Shown here piece by piece: positions 1 to 7,504 of a stretch of DNA of 20,803 nt (positions are counted from its first letter, which is position 1; each line of letters opens with the position of its first letter). The notes beneath the pieces are model-generated. The model was not told the origin of the DNA. It made no database searches and saw nothing but the letters and a program-made list of their open reading frames with translations. The DNA is from an uncultured Coriobacteriales bacterium. Lineage in GTDB: Bacteria > Actinomycetota > Coriobacteriia > Coriobacteriales > UMGS124. The translations under genes were made by a program, and so were the position numbers. The stretch lies in NCBI GenBank assembly GCA_902464015.1, contig CABQHM010000056.1:1-20803 (forward strand). Direction: 5' to 3'.

Positions 1-27
1 CGGACGGGTGCCTCCAAAAATGGTTGG

Positions 28-49
28 CGGGGCTTTTGTTACAGCCCCT
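28..49 (-). terminator. Possible terminator of the 55-4910 operon
   Basis: A 6-bp stem (GGGGCT at 28-33 region against AGCCCC near 42-48) lies just downstream of the TAG stop of the last operon gene. On the minus strand a short T-containing run follows some bases later, so the signal is weak. Confidence 0.3.
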
Positions 50-54
50 TGCTG

Positions 55-705
55 CTAGATGATGCCGAGGTTGCCTCGGTCGAAGGCGTCGGGCTTGGTC
101 TGTCCCACAAGGCGGTCATAATAGGCCGAGAAGCGCTCCACCGCGGCGCCGTTGGCGTCCGTCGCGCCCACGACACCGTGCTCGTCGCTTACAAGCATGA
201 CCTCGTCGCCAGGCCGCGCCTGCATCTCGGGATTGAAGGAGACCTCCATCTTGAGGGTCTTCGCCAGGTCGGCGATAAGCGAGTTTGCGCCCGACAGCAC
301 GCGCTCGGCATCCATAAGCGCCACGAGCGACGTCTTGTCCCCTTCCTCGCGCACAACCCAGGCAACCTCGCCAGGCACGGGGTCATCGGCACAGGCACGA
401 GCACGCTCAATGAGGGCCCGCGCGTCCATGGGCTCAAGCGCGACATAGGGCTCAACACCCATGAGGGCGCGGCCTTGGTCGTCCACCACAAACGTCATGA
501 CGCCGTTGGGATCCTTGAGGGCGCCTTCGGCCAAAGTCCACTCGATGTGCTGCCTCGCCCAGCTCTTGAGGCCCGCCGCAAGGCCGCGCGACTCAAAGGC
601 ATGTAGGTGCCTGCTCTTGAGCGGCAGGGCGCACTTGTGCAGACGCCAGCGCACGGAAATGACGGGCTCACCCGCAACCAGGTCCTCGGGGATGAATTCG
701 CTCAT
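55..705 (-). CDS. Hypothetical protein, 216 residues, last gene of a three-gene operon
   Basis: I do not recognise this family. The ATG at 705 (protein begins MSEFIPEDLV) is chosen because AGAAGGA lies about 9 bases upstream; a longer reading to 1107 would run through the neighbouring gene and is rejected. No signal peptide or membrane segment is visible, so it is probably cytoplasmic. The sequence is mixed alpha/beta with several acidic residues, and the stretch VMTFVVDDQGRALMGVEPY reads like a beta-hairpin. The start is only 19 bases after the stop of the Ala-rich membrane protein upstream, so the two are almost surely co-transcribed and probably act in the same process as the TPR protein at the head of the operon. 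A function cannot be given from sequence alone. Confidence 0.8.
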   Translation of the reverse strand: MSEFIPEDLVAGEPVISVRWRLHKCALPLKSRHLHAFESRGLAAGLKSWARQHIEWTLAEGALKDPNGVMTFVVDDQGRALMGVEPYVALEPMDARALIERARACADDPVPGEVAWVVREEGDKTSLVALMDAERVLSGANSLIADLAKTLKMEVSFNPEMQARPGDEVMLVSDEHGVVGATDANGAAVERFSAYYDRLVGQTKPDAFDRGNLGII

Positions 706-724
706 TGTCGGTCGTTCCTTCTCT

Positions 725-1699
725 CTAGGCGTTGATGGTTGGGCCTTGATCGGTCGTATTGGAATCGCACGTACACGGCTGTCCCTCATCCGATGACTGC
801 GACGAGGGAGCGGGGTCTCGGACCTCGGCGTCGACGTGCACCACGTCGTCATGGTCGGAAGCCTTACGCAGGTAGTACATGCCGGCAGCAATGGCCGCGG
901 CGCCCGGGCCCGGCAAGACGAGCATGGGCAGCCCTGCCATGATAAGCAATGCGCCCACCGCTTTGTTGCCCACAGGACCAAAGTCATCCTTGGCACCTTT
1001 AGGATACACACGGGCATAATCGCGCTTGCCGCCCGGCCCCTTGACGTAAGCCTCGACCATGACGTCTTGGCCGGTGCGGGTGTTGTGCACCGTGTGGGCA
1101 TGCGCATCAGCCTCGCGCATGTCCGCCGCGTTCTTCACCGCGACCTCGGCGACCGCCTTGGCCGCCGTCTTGCCCGCTCGGCTCGCCGCCGTCTTCGCCG
1201 CGCTGGCAGCCGCATTGGCCACGGCGCTTGCAGGGCACTTGCCCTTGAGGGCGGCAAAGGCCGCAGACTGCGCGGCCTCCACTGCCGCCTCGGCCACGGC
1301 GGGAGCCGCCTTCTCGACGGCATCCACCACAGCAGGCGCGGTGCGTGCCGCAGCCCGTTGCACGGCAGGCACCGCAGCTTGAACGCCATCGCAGGCCGCC
1401 TGCGCACCCGTCTGCACCCCATGGGCAACGGTTTCGGCAGCATGCCGCGCGGCTACGGGTGCCTGAGCGGCCACCTCGCGCGCCTTCTCGGCAGCCTTGC
1501 CAGCGACGTCCTTCACGGCTGGCGTCACACGATTGGCGGCATCCCTCATAGCAGGTGCCATGCGCTCGGCGGCATCCCTCATAGCAGGCGCCATGCGCTC
1601 GGCGGCGTCCTTCACGGCAGGCACGGCGGCACGCGCCGCGCGCTCAGCTTCCAAGCGCGCCTTGCGTCCAAAGGCCATGACCTTGCTTGTCAAATCCAT
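725..1699 (-). CDS. Ala-rich 11-residue-repeat protein with C-terminal PGPG membrane hairpin
   Basis: The protein has 324 residues and starts at ATG 1699 behind a GGGGTGA ribosome site. Residues 25-68 are four near-identical 11-residue units of the type xxPAxxDAAxR, with prolines at 27, 38, 49 and 60. A second, looser block has prolines at 111, 122 and 133, again 11 apart. Such 11-mers are typical of amphipathic helices in LEA, apolipoprotein and synuclein-like proteins that lie on membranes. Residues 10-190 are extremely rich in Ala, Lys, Arg and Glu. Residues 205-240 are a more ordinary, probably folded segment. A hydrophobic stretch at about 247-275 contains LPGPG, resembling the PGPGW putative transmembrane family, though the Trp is replaced by Ala. 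The tail to 324 is acidic and Ser-rich. It sits 31 bases after the TPR gene and 19 bases before the 216-residue gene. Function unknown; a membrane-associated scaffold is an inference. Confidence 0.8.
   Translation of the reverse strand: MDLTSKVMAFGRKARLEAERAARAAVPAVKDAAERMAPAMRDAAERMAPAMRDAANRVTPAVKDVAGKAAEKAREVAAQAPVAARHAAETVAHGVQTGAQAACDGVQAAVPAVQRAAARTAPAVVDAVEKAAPAVAEAAVEAAQSAAFAALKGKCPASAVANAAASAAKTAASRAGKTAAKAVAEVAVKNAADMREADAHAHTVHNTRTGQDVMVEAYVKGPGGKRDYARVYPKGAKDDFGPVGNKAVGALLIMAGLPMLVLPGPGAAAIAAGMYYLRKASDHDDVVHVDAEVRDPAPSSQSSDEGQPCTCDSNTTDQGPTINA
1535..1600. repeat. Two tandem 33-bp coding repeats
   Basis: Two adjacent 33-bp units (1535-1567 and 1568-1600) differ at one base, with a decayed third unit after them. 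They lie in frame inside the Ala-rich gene and encode its 11-residue repeat, so they arose by in-frame duplication and could change in copy number. Confidence 0.85.
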
Positions 1700-1730
1700 A
1701 TCGTCACCCCATCGCTTCGGTCACAGGCGC

Positions 1731-4700
1731 TCATACCTCCAGGGAGCTGAGCACCGGGGCCATGGCGTCGTCGTGCCGGCCTATGGCGGAGGCTCCCAGC
1801 AACTTGAAGGCAAGCCCCTTGTTCCCCGCATCGAGCACGGTGCCCGCGGCCTTCACCAGAAAGTCGATGTTGCGCTGACAAAGGTCGAGGTCAATGCCCG
1901 CCCCCTGCAAGACGAGCTTCGCCTCGCGCTCGGTGAACGTCTTGATCTCGACGCCCCGGCGCTCGGCCAGGTCGCGCAGCTCGGTGGAAGCGACATCGGC
2001 CAGCGTGCGGTCGTAGGCGACGCTGCGCTGGTAGCACGCCATGCCGGCGTCAAGCTCGTCGGTCATGCAGAAGGCGTATCCCAGCCAGTACAACGCAAGT
2101 CCCAGGTCCTTGGGGTTCCACATGATCTTGAAAGCGCTCTTGAGCGTTGCGATCTCACTCACATAGTCAAACGACGAGAAATAGCAGCGAGCCAGGCGCA
2201 GGTAGCTCGCCGCCACACTCGGGGCAAGCTCGACGCAACGCCGGGCGTGCGCAATGGCCTGCTCGGAAGCGTCGAGGTTGTCGTCGAGCAGGGAAGACAG
2301 GCGGTAGTGTGCCATGAAGTACTCGTCGGCGCACAAGGCCAAGTCGCGGCCCGCCAGGTCGTCTGCGCAGCGCAAGCCGTACAAGGCGCGCGCGGCGTAC
2401 GAGTCGAAATAGCGGAAGCACCGCGTCTTGGAGTCGACGAACCACCCGTTCATGTCGGAGGAGTCGACCATCTCCTCCAGGATGCGACGCGCCTCGCGGG
2501 GATTCTTGCCCACCGCCTGCGCGGCGCGGGCCATCTGGGCCTGCAGGCCGTAGATGTCGTCGAGCGCCACGGCCGCCTCGTCATGCGAGTCCGCCTCGAT
2601 GGCGTCGGTCGCAATGCCCTCGATCACGCGCATGAGGGCCGCGCGCGTGAGGGGGTTCTCCGTGCGCTCATAGGCATCGCGGGCCTGGGCGATCGCCGCA
2701 AGGCTGTCGTCGCCCTCAAAGCTCTCCATGATGCGGCGGGCCTCTTCTTTGCGACTCGCGCCCTCGAAAATGCCGAGGTCGCAGACGCGGCGGGCCGCCA
2801 GTTCGGCCCCGCCCTCCTCGGACAGAACGCGCTGGTCGAGCTCGACCTCGCGCACGGCCTCTTCGCTGGCAAAAGGCTCGTCGCCCAAGTTGAAGAGGGG
2901 CTTCACGCCCACGAGTCTGCGATGCGCGTCAAGGCTGAAGACATGGGAGGCACCGGAAAGCGCCTCGAACGGGTCGGCCTGGCAGCGGGCGCGACCATCG
3001 GCGTCGACGAGCATGGCATTGAGCTGGTCTCGGCCCAGGCGGGCAGACAGCACGCACTCAGGCTCAGTGGGAGCGCAGATCTCACCGATACCAGGCAGGA
3101 TGAGGAAGGGCTCGGGCTTTGCGCCATCGGCCGACGCGCCGGCAAGCTTTTGAGCGGCGCCAAACCCACGCCGCACGTTCACCCAAACCTGCTCGACATC
3201 GGGGCATGCCCAGAAGCCGACGGCCGCGCATGCCAAAAGAGAGAAGGCGGCATAGCGGCTCGCAAGCCCCTGGCGCATTTCCTCGTCACATGGCTGCCAG
3301 CACCCCTGCTCCTTGTCCCAACGCAGACCCGGCATGACGCAGGCGGGCATCGATGCGATCTCCACCACCAGGGTGTGTCCCTTGGCGTCGTAATCAAACT
3401 CATATTCCAGGCGATACGGCAGGCGCAGGCACTCGCACCCCCGCGCGAACGCCATGCGAACGTCGAGGTCTCCCGCTCCGGCAGGAGCAGGCTGGGCATG
3501 CATGGGATTGCCGCCCAGGTACGGATCGGCCGCGGCAAGGGCATGGTCGGTGCACCATGCGTCGAGCTCGGCTGTCTCAGCGGGACCCATCGTCTGCAGC
3601 TTCTCCGCACCGTAGGCCCGCTGCATGCCCACGAGACGATTGAACAGGCCTTCGGCCTCCAGCAGCATGCGAGCCCCCTCGGCGTTTACCTGCGAGGGGT
3701 CGAAGATGACATAGAACGTGTCCGCGTACTTCGTCGTGCGCATCATCTTGATTTGAGGGGCAGGCGCCGCAGGGTTTACAGAACCCGGAGCGGCCCCGAG
3801 CACCGTGAGGCCGGGGATTCCGCTGGCAGCAAGGGCACCGCCGATCATGGCGGCGATGTGCTGCACCACCTGGCTTGCCTGGGGAGCGTCTCCGGCAGGC
3901 TGGGACGCAAGCGACCCCAAGAAGGGCACTCCGGCCGGCATGATTCCATCCTGAGGACCCGCGGTCTCACCCAGCGAAGCCGCATCGACGCCGTCAAAGC
4001 CCGCCTCGCGCAGGGTTTGCGCTGCATAGGACACCAGGCCCGGCACGAGCACGCCAGGGCGGCCCTGAGCCTCGTCGTCCATGTCGATGATGCCCTGCGC
4101 CGCCTCAAACACGTCGGTGGTGCGCAGTTTGCCAAGCGCATCGCGCACGCCCAGGCCCGTCAGGGAGTATCCTCCGTCGTGCGGGAACTGCCAGAACACG
4201 AGAAAGGCCACGGCAGCGGCCGCGCACAGCGTGAGCCCCGAGGCATCGCAGCCCAGGTTCACCCGAGAGCTCGAAAGCGCGATGCCTCCCGTGGCTTCCA
4301 TAAACTCACAGGCGCGAAAAGCCGGGGCCTTCTCCTGGGCGACCTCCACGCATCCCGCACCCTCGCGGTCCGCATAGCGCTTGAACTGCACGTCGGGCGT
4401 GCGCGCGGGCGGCATCGACACCGCCTCACCGGTGGCGAACACGCGGCCGAACTCATCGATAAGCGCCAGGATGCGCACACGGCACGCATGGCAGGTGGTC
4501 AGGATGCACGGCAGGCGGCGCATGGGCTTAGCGTCGACCGTGGGATCGTCGCCTGCGGCAAACGACACGAGCCAGGAGGCACCGGCGGCGGGCAGGGGAA
4601 TTCCCTGGGCGACGAGGCAATAGCCCACACCCTCGGGCGTGCCCGTCGGCGTGGGGACCTTCTGCACCTTGGAGCCTTTCGGCAACGCGTACAAGCCGTC

Positions 4701-4910
4701 ATCGTCGACTTGCGGGGTGGACGCGACGGGCGCAAACCGACCCTGCAGCGCATTGAAGGCCCGCTCTATGAGACCTGCCTTGGTCGGCACGGCACCGGCG
4801 TCGCCGGCAATGTCAGCGGCACCGTCCTGCGACACAAGGAAGGACGGCTCCGGCACAGGCGCAGGATGCATGCAGGGCGCCTGCACATCTGTCTGCTGAT
4901 TTGTGCTCAC
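1731..4910 (-). CDS. Large TPR-containing protein of unknown function, 1059 residues
   Basis: A GTG start at 4908-4910 follows AGAGGT by about 8 bases. The N-terminal 90 residues are Pro/Ala-rich and probably disordered. Residues 131-145 carry a Cys cluster (C135, C140, C143 as CHAC), possibly a metal or redox site. Residues about 220-243 are hydrophobic (LCAAAAVAFLVFW) and might be buried or membrane-associated; no signal peptide precedes them. The middle part (about 390-680) is mixed alpha/beta. Residues about 700-1050 are helical, and 861-970 hold recognisable tetratricopeptide repeats (for example ELAPSVAASYLRLARCYF and ALYWLGYAFCMTDELDAGM), which normally bind protein partners. It is the first gene of the operon, followed after 31 bases by the Ala-rich protein. 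The long reading on the other strand is a shadow. I do not recognise the family as a whole; the TPR call is good, any further function would be a guess. Confidence 0.85.
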   Translation of the reverse strand: MSTNQQTDVQAPCMHPAPVPEPSFLVSQDGAADIAGDAGAVPTKAGLIERAFNALQGRFAPVASTPQVDDDGLYALPKGSKVQKVPTPTGTPEGVGYCLVAQGIPLPAAGASWLVSFAAGDDPTVDAKPMRRLPCILTTCHACRVRILALIDEFGRVFATGEAVSMPPARTPDVQFKRYADREGAGCVEVAQEKAPAFRACEFMEATGGIALSSSRVNLGCDASGLTLCAAAAVAFLVFWQFPHDGGYSLTGLGVRDALGKLRTTDVFEAAQGIIDMDDEAQGRPGVLVPGLVSYAAQTLREAGFDGVDAASLGETAGPQDGIMPAGVPFLGSLASQPAGDAPQASQVVQHIAAMIGGALAASGIPGLTVLGAAPGSVNPAAPAPQIKMMRTTKYADTFYVIFDPSQVNAEGARMLLEAEGLFNRLVGMQRAYGAEKLQTMGPAETAELDAWCTDHALAAADPYLGGNPMHAQPAPAGAGDLDVRMAFARGCECLRLPYRLEYEFDYDAKGHTLVVEIASMPACVMPGLRWDKEQGCWQPCDEEMRQGLASRYAAFSLLACAAVGFWACPDVEQVWVNVRRGFGAAQKLAGASADGAKPEPFLILPGIGEICAPTEPECVLSARLGRDQLNAMLVDADGRARCQADPFEALSGASHVFSLDAHRRLVGVKPLFNLGDEPFASEEAVREVELDQRVLSEEGGAELAARRVCDLGIFEGASRKEEARRIMESFEGDDSLAAIAQARDAYERTENPLTRAALMRVIEGIATDAIEADSHDEAAVALDDIYGLQAQMARAAQAVGKNPREARRILEEMVDSSDMNGWFVDSKTRCFRYFDSYAARALYGLRCADDLAGRDLALCADEYFMAHYRLSSLLDDNLDASEQAIAHARRCVELAPSVAASYLRLARCYFSSFDYVSEIATLKSAFKIMWNPKDLGLALYWLGYAFCMTDELDAGMACYQRSVAYDRTLADVASTELRDLAERRGVEIKTFTEREAKLVLQGAGIDLDLCQRNIDFLVKAAGTVLDAGNKGLAFKLLGASAIGRHDDAMAPVLSSLEV

Positions 4911-4980
4911 GAGTGGTTACCTCTTCTCATCTTTTGTCTCACCTCCAAGTTTCCCACACCTGAGCTCATCATGCGAGGTA

Positions 4981-5009
4981 ATAACAAAATATGAGCGTGT
5001 TCGTCGCAA
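4981..5009 (-). promoter_or_regulatory. Candidate sigma-70-type promoter of the TPR operon
   Basis: On the minus strand TTGCGA (5004-5009) and TGTTAT (4981-4986) are 17 bases apart, each matching 4 of 6 consensus positions. The predicted transcript has a leader of about 65 bases before the GTG at 4910. Confidence 0.45.
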
Positions 5010-5089
5010 GGTTGCCCACATGCAAGCCCCGCACGGCTATCATTGCCCATGCACGCAACGTCATTTCGTCACCCGAACCGAGGAAAACC

Positions 5090-6049
5090 ATGCCACAAGC
5101 ACCCCATGGCCGCTTCGCTCCCACGCCTTCGGGCCGCATGCACCTGGGAAACGTGTGGTGTGCGCTCATCGCCTGGCTCGCCGTGCGCACCGAGGGCGGC
5201 ACGCTCACCCTGCGCATCGAGGACCTCGACCCGCGCAAGACCCCCGCCGGTGCCACCGAGGCGCTCATCGACGACCTGCGCTGGCTCGGCCTCGACTGGG
5301 ACGAGGGCCCCGTCTTCCAAAGCGAGCGAGCGGCCATATACGAGCAGTACGCTGCCCGCCTCGAGCGCATGGGCCTCACCTACCCGTGCTTCTGCTCGCG
5401 CGCCGAGCTGCATGCCGCACAGGCTCCCCACGCAAGCGACGGAACGCCCATTTACGCAGGCACCTGCCGCACCCTCACCGACGAGCAGGTTCGCGAGCGC
5501 TCCCGCATGCGTCCGGCGGCGCTGCGCCTGCGCGTACCCGAAGCCGCAGATCCCGCAGGCACGATTCAGTTTACCGACGAGGTCTACGGCGACCAGCTCG
5601 AATGCCTGGCGCAGGAATGCGGCGACTTTCTTGTGCGTCGCAGCGACGGCGTGCACGCCTACCAGCTTGCCGTCACCGTCGACGACGCGCTCATGGGCGT
5701 CGACTACGTGGTGCGTGGCCGCGATCTTCTGCCCTCGTGCGCGCGCCAGATCTACCTGCAGCGCCTGCTCGGCTTTGACCAGCCTCGCTATGCCCACCTG
5801 CCCATGCTCATGGCACCTGATGGCACGCGCCGCCTTTCCAAGCGCGAGCGCGACTGCGACCTGGGCTTCATGCGCGACCACTTCGGCATGCCGGAGGTCC
5901 TCATCGGCAGGCTCGCCCACCTCACGGGCCTCGTCGACGCCCCCGAGCCCCTCTCGGCCCGTGAGCTCGCGACCGTCTTCTCCTGGGACCGCCTGCGCGC
6001 AACGGCCGACAAGGGCGACATAGCCGTGCCAGGCAGCTTTTTCTGCTAA
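5090..6049 (+). CDS. gluQ: Glutamyl-Q tRNA(Asp) synthetase
   Basis: GluQ-RS is a truncated class I synthetase that activates glutamate without tRNA and attaches it to the queuosine base at position 34 of tRNA(Asp). The 319-residue protein shows the class I HIGH-type motif as MHLGN (residues 17-21, preceded by FAPTPSG), the KMSKS-type loop as RRLSKRE near residue 245, and the four zinc ligands of this family C100, C102, Y122 and C126. It lacks the anticodon-binding domain of full GluRS, as expected. The ATG at 5090 is preferred over an in-frame ATG at 4991 because GAGGAAA lies just before it and family homology begins there (MPQAPHGRFAPTP). It is divergent from the TPR operon and ends in its own terminator. 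Its presence implies that the host makes or salvages queuosine; no queuosine genes are in this window. Confidence 0.93.
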   Translation: MPQAPHGRFAPTPSGRMHLGNVWCALIAWLAVRTEGGTLTLRIEDLDPRKTPAGATEALIDDLRWLGLDWDEGPVFQSERAAIYEQYAARLERMGLTYPCFCSRAELHAAQAPHASDGTPIYAGTCRTLTDEQVRERSRMRPAALRLRVPEAADPAGTIQFTDEVYGDQLECLAQECGDFLVRRSDGVHAYQLAVTVDDALMGVDYVVRGRDLLPSCARQIYLQRLLGFDQPRYAHLPMLMAPDGTRRLSKRERDCDLGFMRDHFGMPEVLIGRLAHLTGLVDAPEPLSARELATVFSWDRLRATADKGDIAVPGSFFC

Positions 6050-6076
6050 GCACGACTGAGTGTCCGGCTCGGACGT

Positions 6077-6094
6077 CGCCCAAAAGGGCGTTTT
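6077..6094 (+). terminator. Rho-independent terminator after gluQ
   Basis: CGCCC-AAAA-GGGCG hairpin followed directly by TTTT, 28 bases after the gluQ stop. Confidence 0.7.
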
Positions 6095-6149
6095 CGCGCC
6101 TAAATCTCAAGGAATTGTGCAGAGTTGCTAGAATACGGCCCATTTGGAC

Positions 6150-6179
6150 TTGTGCAAACAACCAATATTGCGGTATGCT
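6150..6179 (+). promoter_or_regulatory. Candidate promoter of tRNA-Ser(GCU)
   Basis: TTGTGC (6150-6155) and TATGCT (6174-6179) are separated by 18 bases, and the tRNA starts 12 bases after the -10 box. Confidence 0.55.
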
Positions 6180-6191
6180 CCCTCAGCACGC

Positions 6192-6285
6192 GGAGAGCTG
6201 ACCGAGAGGCCGAAGGTGCTCGCCTGCTAAGCGAGTAAGGGACCATAAAGTCCCTTCTAGGGTTCGAATCCCTAGCTCTCCGCCA
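6192..6285 (+). tRNA. tRNA-Ser(GCU), CCA encoded
   Basis: GGAGAGC at the 5' end pairs with GCTCTCC at 6275-6281. The anticodon stem CTCGC/GCGAG holds the loop CTGCTAA, giving anticodon GCT, which reads AGC and AGU. A long variable arm (AGGGACCATAAAGTCCCTT) and the T-loop GGTTCGAATCC are present, as in class II tRNAs. G is the discriminator base and CCA is encoded. Confidence 0.96.
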
Positions 6286-6294
6286 CGCGCACAT

Positions 6295-6330
6295 TCAAGG
6301 GACCGGGCATGTTGCCTGGTCCCTTTTGCG
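6295..6330 (+). terminator. Terminator after tRNA-Ser(GCU)
   Basis: A long hairpin with arms AAGGGACC-GGGCA and TGCCT-GGTCCCTT closes on a short loop and ends in a T run about 10 bases after the tRNA. Confidence 0.85.
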
Positions 6331-6383
6331 TTTCAGGGGCAAACGCGCCACAGGCGAACACCGCCCCCAACCTACCCCGCAGC

Positions 6384-6419
6384 AAAAAGCCCCGCCCCCG
6401 CACGAGCGGAAGCAGGGCT
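6384..6419 (-). terminator. Terminator after the lipoprotein gene
   Basis: On the minus strand AGCCCTGC (6412-6419) pairs with GCGGGGCT (6388-6395) around an inner CCGC-TCGT-GCGG hairpin, followed by a T run. It closes the minus-strand tadA-helicase-lipoprotein stretch. Confidence 0.8.
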
Positions 6420-6448
6420 CACATCGCAACAAGAAGCAGGCTGCGCCT

Positions 6449-7414
6449 TTACGGCACCCACACCGCGGCAACAACCGGCATGCCGCCGTTGCTGAAAACA
6501 CAATGACAGGTAACCTCGCTGTACTCGTAGTCGAGGTAGAGCAGCGCCTGAGCCGTCTGGTTGGGCACCAACGACCCAAGGGCATTCACCACGGAGTTCG
6601 GGAACCACCAGGAAGCATCGGAGAGCTGGTAACTTTCCGACGAGTACAGCCTGTACGCCACGTTGGAGAAGCTCACCGTCTTGCCGGAGTTGTTCGTCAC
6701 GCGCAGCGGAATTCCCACCGCGCCCCTGCCGTCCCAATACTCGTCGCCCGGGGCCGACACGGTGGCCCACTCGTAGGCGGAGACGTCGGTGCTGAACGCA
6801 AGCGTAAGGCCGTCGACGTCGAACGACTCGCCCTGCGGAATCGCCTGGGCGGCGTCAAGCCCGCTGATGTTGGTGGGGAAGGGACCGACGCCGCACTGCG
6901 GGTCATACACAATCTCGAAGCTCACCGAAGGCTTGCGGCCCAACAGGTTGTCGAACTGCACCGTGTAAGTTCCCGCTCCGTTGTAGGGCAGGTAGATCTT
7001 GCACGTGGTGCTGCCGTTCACCGCGATGTTGCCCGTGTTGCGGATGTCGTCGGCATACCTGCTCGACAGGCTGGTCAGCTGAGAACCGTCGGGGCCGTAC
7101 GCCTTGCAGTACATGTCGCTGATCACGCTGCTCAGCTCACCGAGGTTGACGACCGTCACGGGGACGGCGACCACGAGGTGGCCGTTGAGATTGCTCGACA
7201 TGTCGTCGATCATCAGCCACTGCCAATATCTGCTCTCAACGTTGAACTGCACCTCGAGGCCCTCGAGCTCAAGAAAGCCGGGGTCCGTCGTTTCCTGGCT
7301 GGCAGTGGCGTTGGGGTTCTCGATACCGAGGAGGGAGCAGCCGCCGGCAAGCCCTGCGAGCGCAGCACCGCCCAGGGCCATCAGGCCCGTGCAAAGCACG
7401 CGGCGACGGTCCAT
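6449..7414 (-). CDS. Secreted lipoprotein with two tandem beta domains
   Basis: The 321-residue protein begins with MDRRRVLCTGL, a hydrophobic stretch and the lipobox LAGGC, with Cys26 as the predicted lipid anchor. Three arginines before the hydrophobic core make Tat export possible. The mature part contains two similar beta-rich modules, about residues 38-165 and 185-315, each beginning with an xLxGLxVxF strand (LELEGLEVQF and VDGLTLAFS) followed by a bulky-aromatic segment and a VPVTVVN or IPLRVTN strand. This is the pattern of DUF4352/DUF5067-type (telokin-like) extracellular domains. The ATG at 7414 is chosen because AGGGTG precedes it by about 6 bases; in-frame starts at 7447 or 7504 would put extra residues before the signal peptide. 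It lies 90 bases after the helicase stop and ends in a strong terminator. Ligand unknown. Confidence 0.8.
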   Translation of the reverse strand: MDRRRVLCTGLMALGGAALAGLAGGCSLLGIENPNATASQETTDPGFLELEGLEVQFNVESRYWQWLMIDDMSSNLNGHLVVAVPVTVVNLGELSSVISDMYCKAYGPDGSQLTSLSSRYADDIRNTGNIAVNGSTTCKIYLPYNGAGTYTVQFDNLLGRKPSVSFEIVYDPQCGVGPFPTNISGLDAAQAIPQGESFDVDGLTLAFSTDVSAYEWATVSAPGDEYWDGRGAVGIPLRVTNNSGKTVSFSNVAYRLYSSESYQLSDASWWFPNSVVNALGSLVPNQTAQALLYLDYEYSEVTCHCVFSNGGMPVVAAVWVP

Positions 7415-7504
7415 GGGCACACCCTGTGTTTCGCTCTTGTCATACATCAAGGGGGTTCTCGCCTTTCGATACCAGGTAGGGAACGGAAAACGTGCGCCTA
7501 CCAA

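Noticed and set aside
8..19. A 12-base match (GTGCCTCCAAAA) to the minus strand at 8879-8890
   Set aside because: Matches of this length are expected by chance many times in a 20-kb window, and the flanks do not align.
1535..1600. Tandem repeats as a CRISPR array
   Set aside because: The repeats are directly adjacent without spacers, are in frame and encode the 11-residue units of a protein.
1497..4994. A 1165-codon open frame on the plus strand
   Set aside because: It is antisense to the TPR gene, lacks a ribosome site and domains, and is rich in His, Arg and Gly as expected of a shadow frame in GC-rich DNA.
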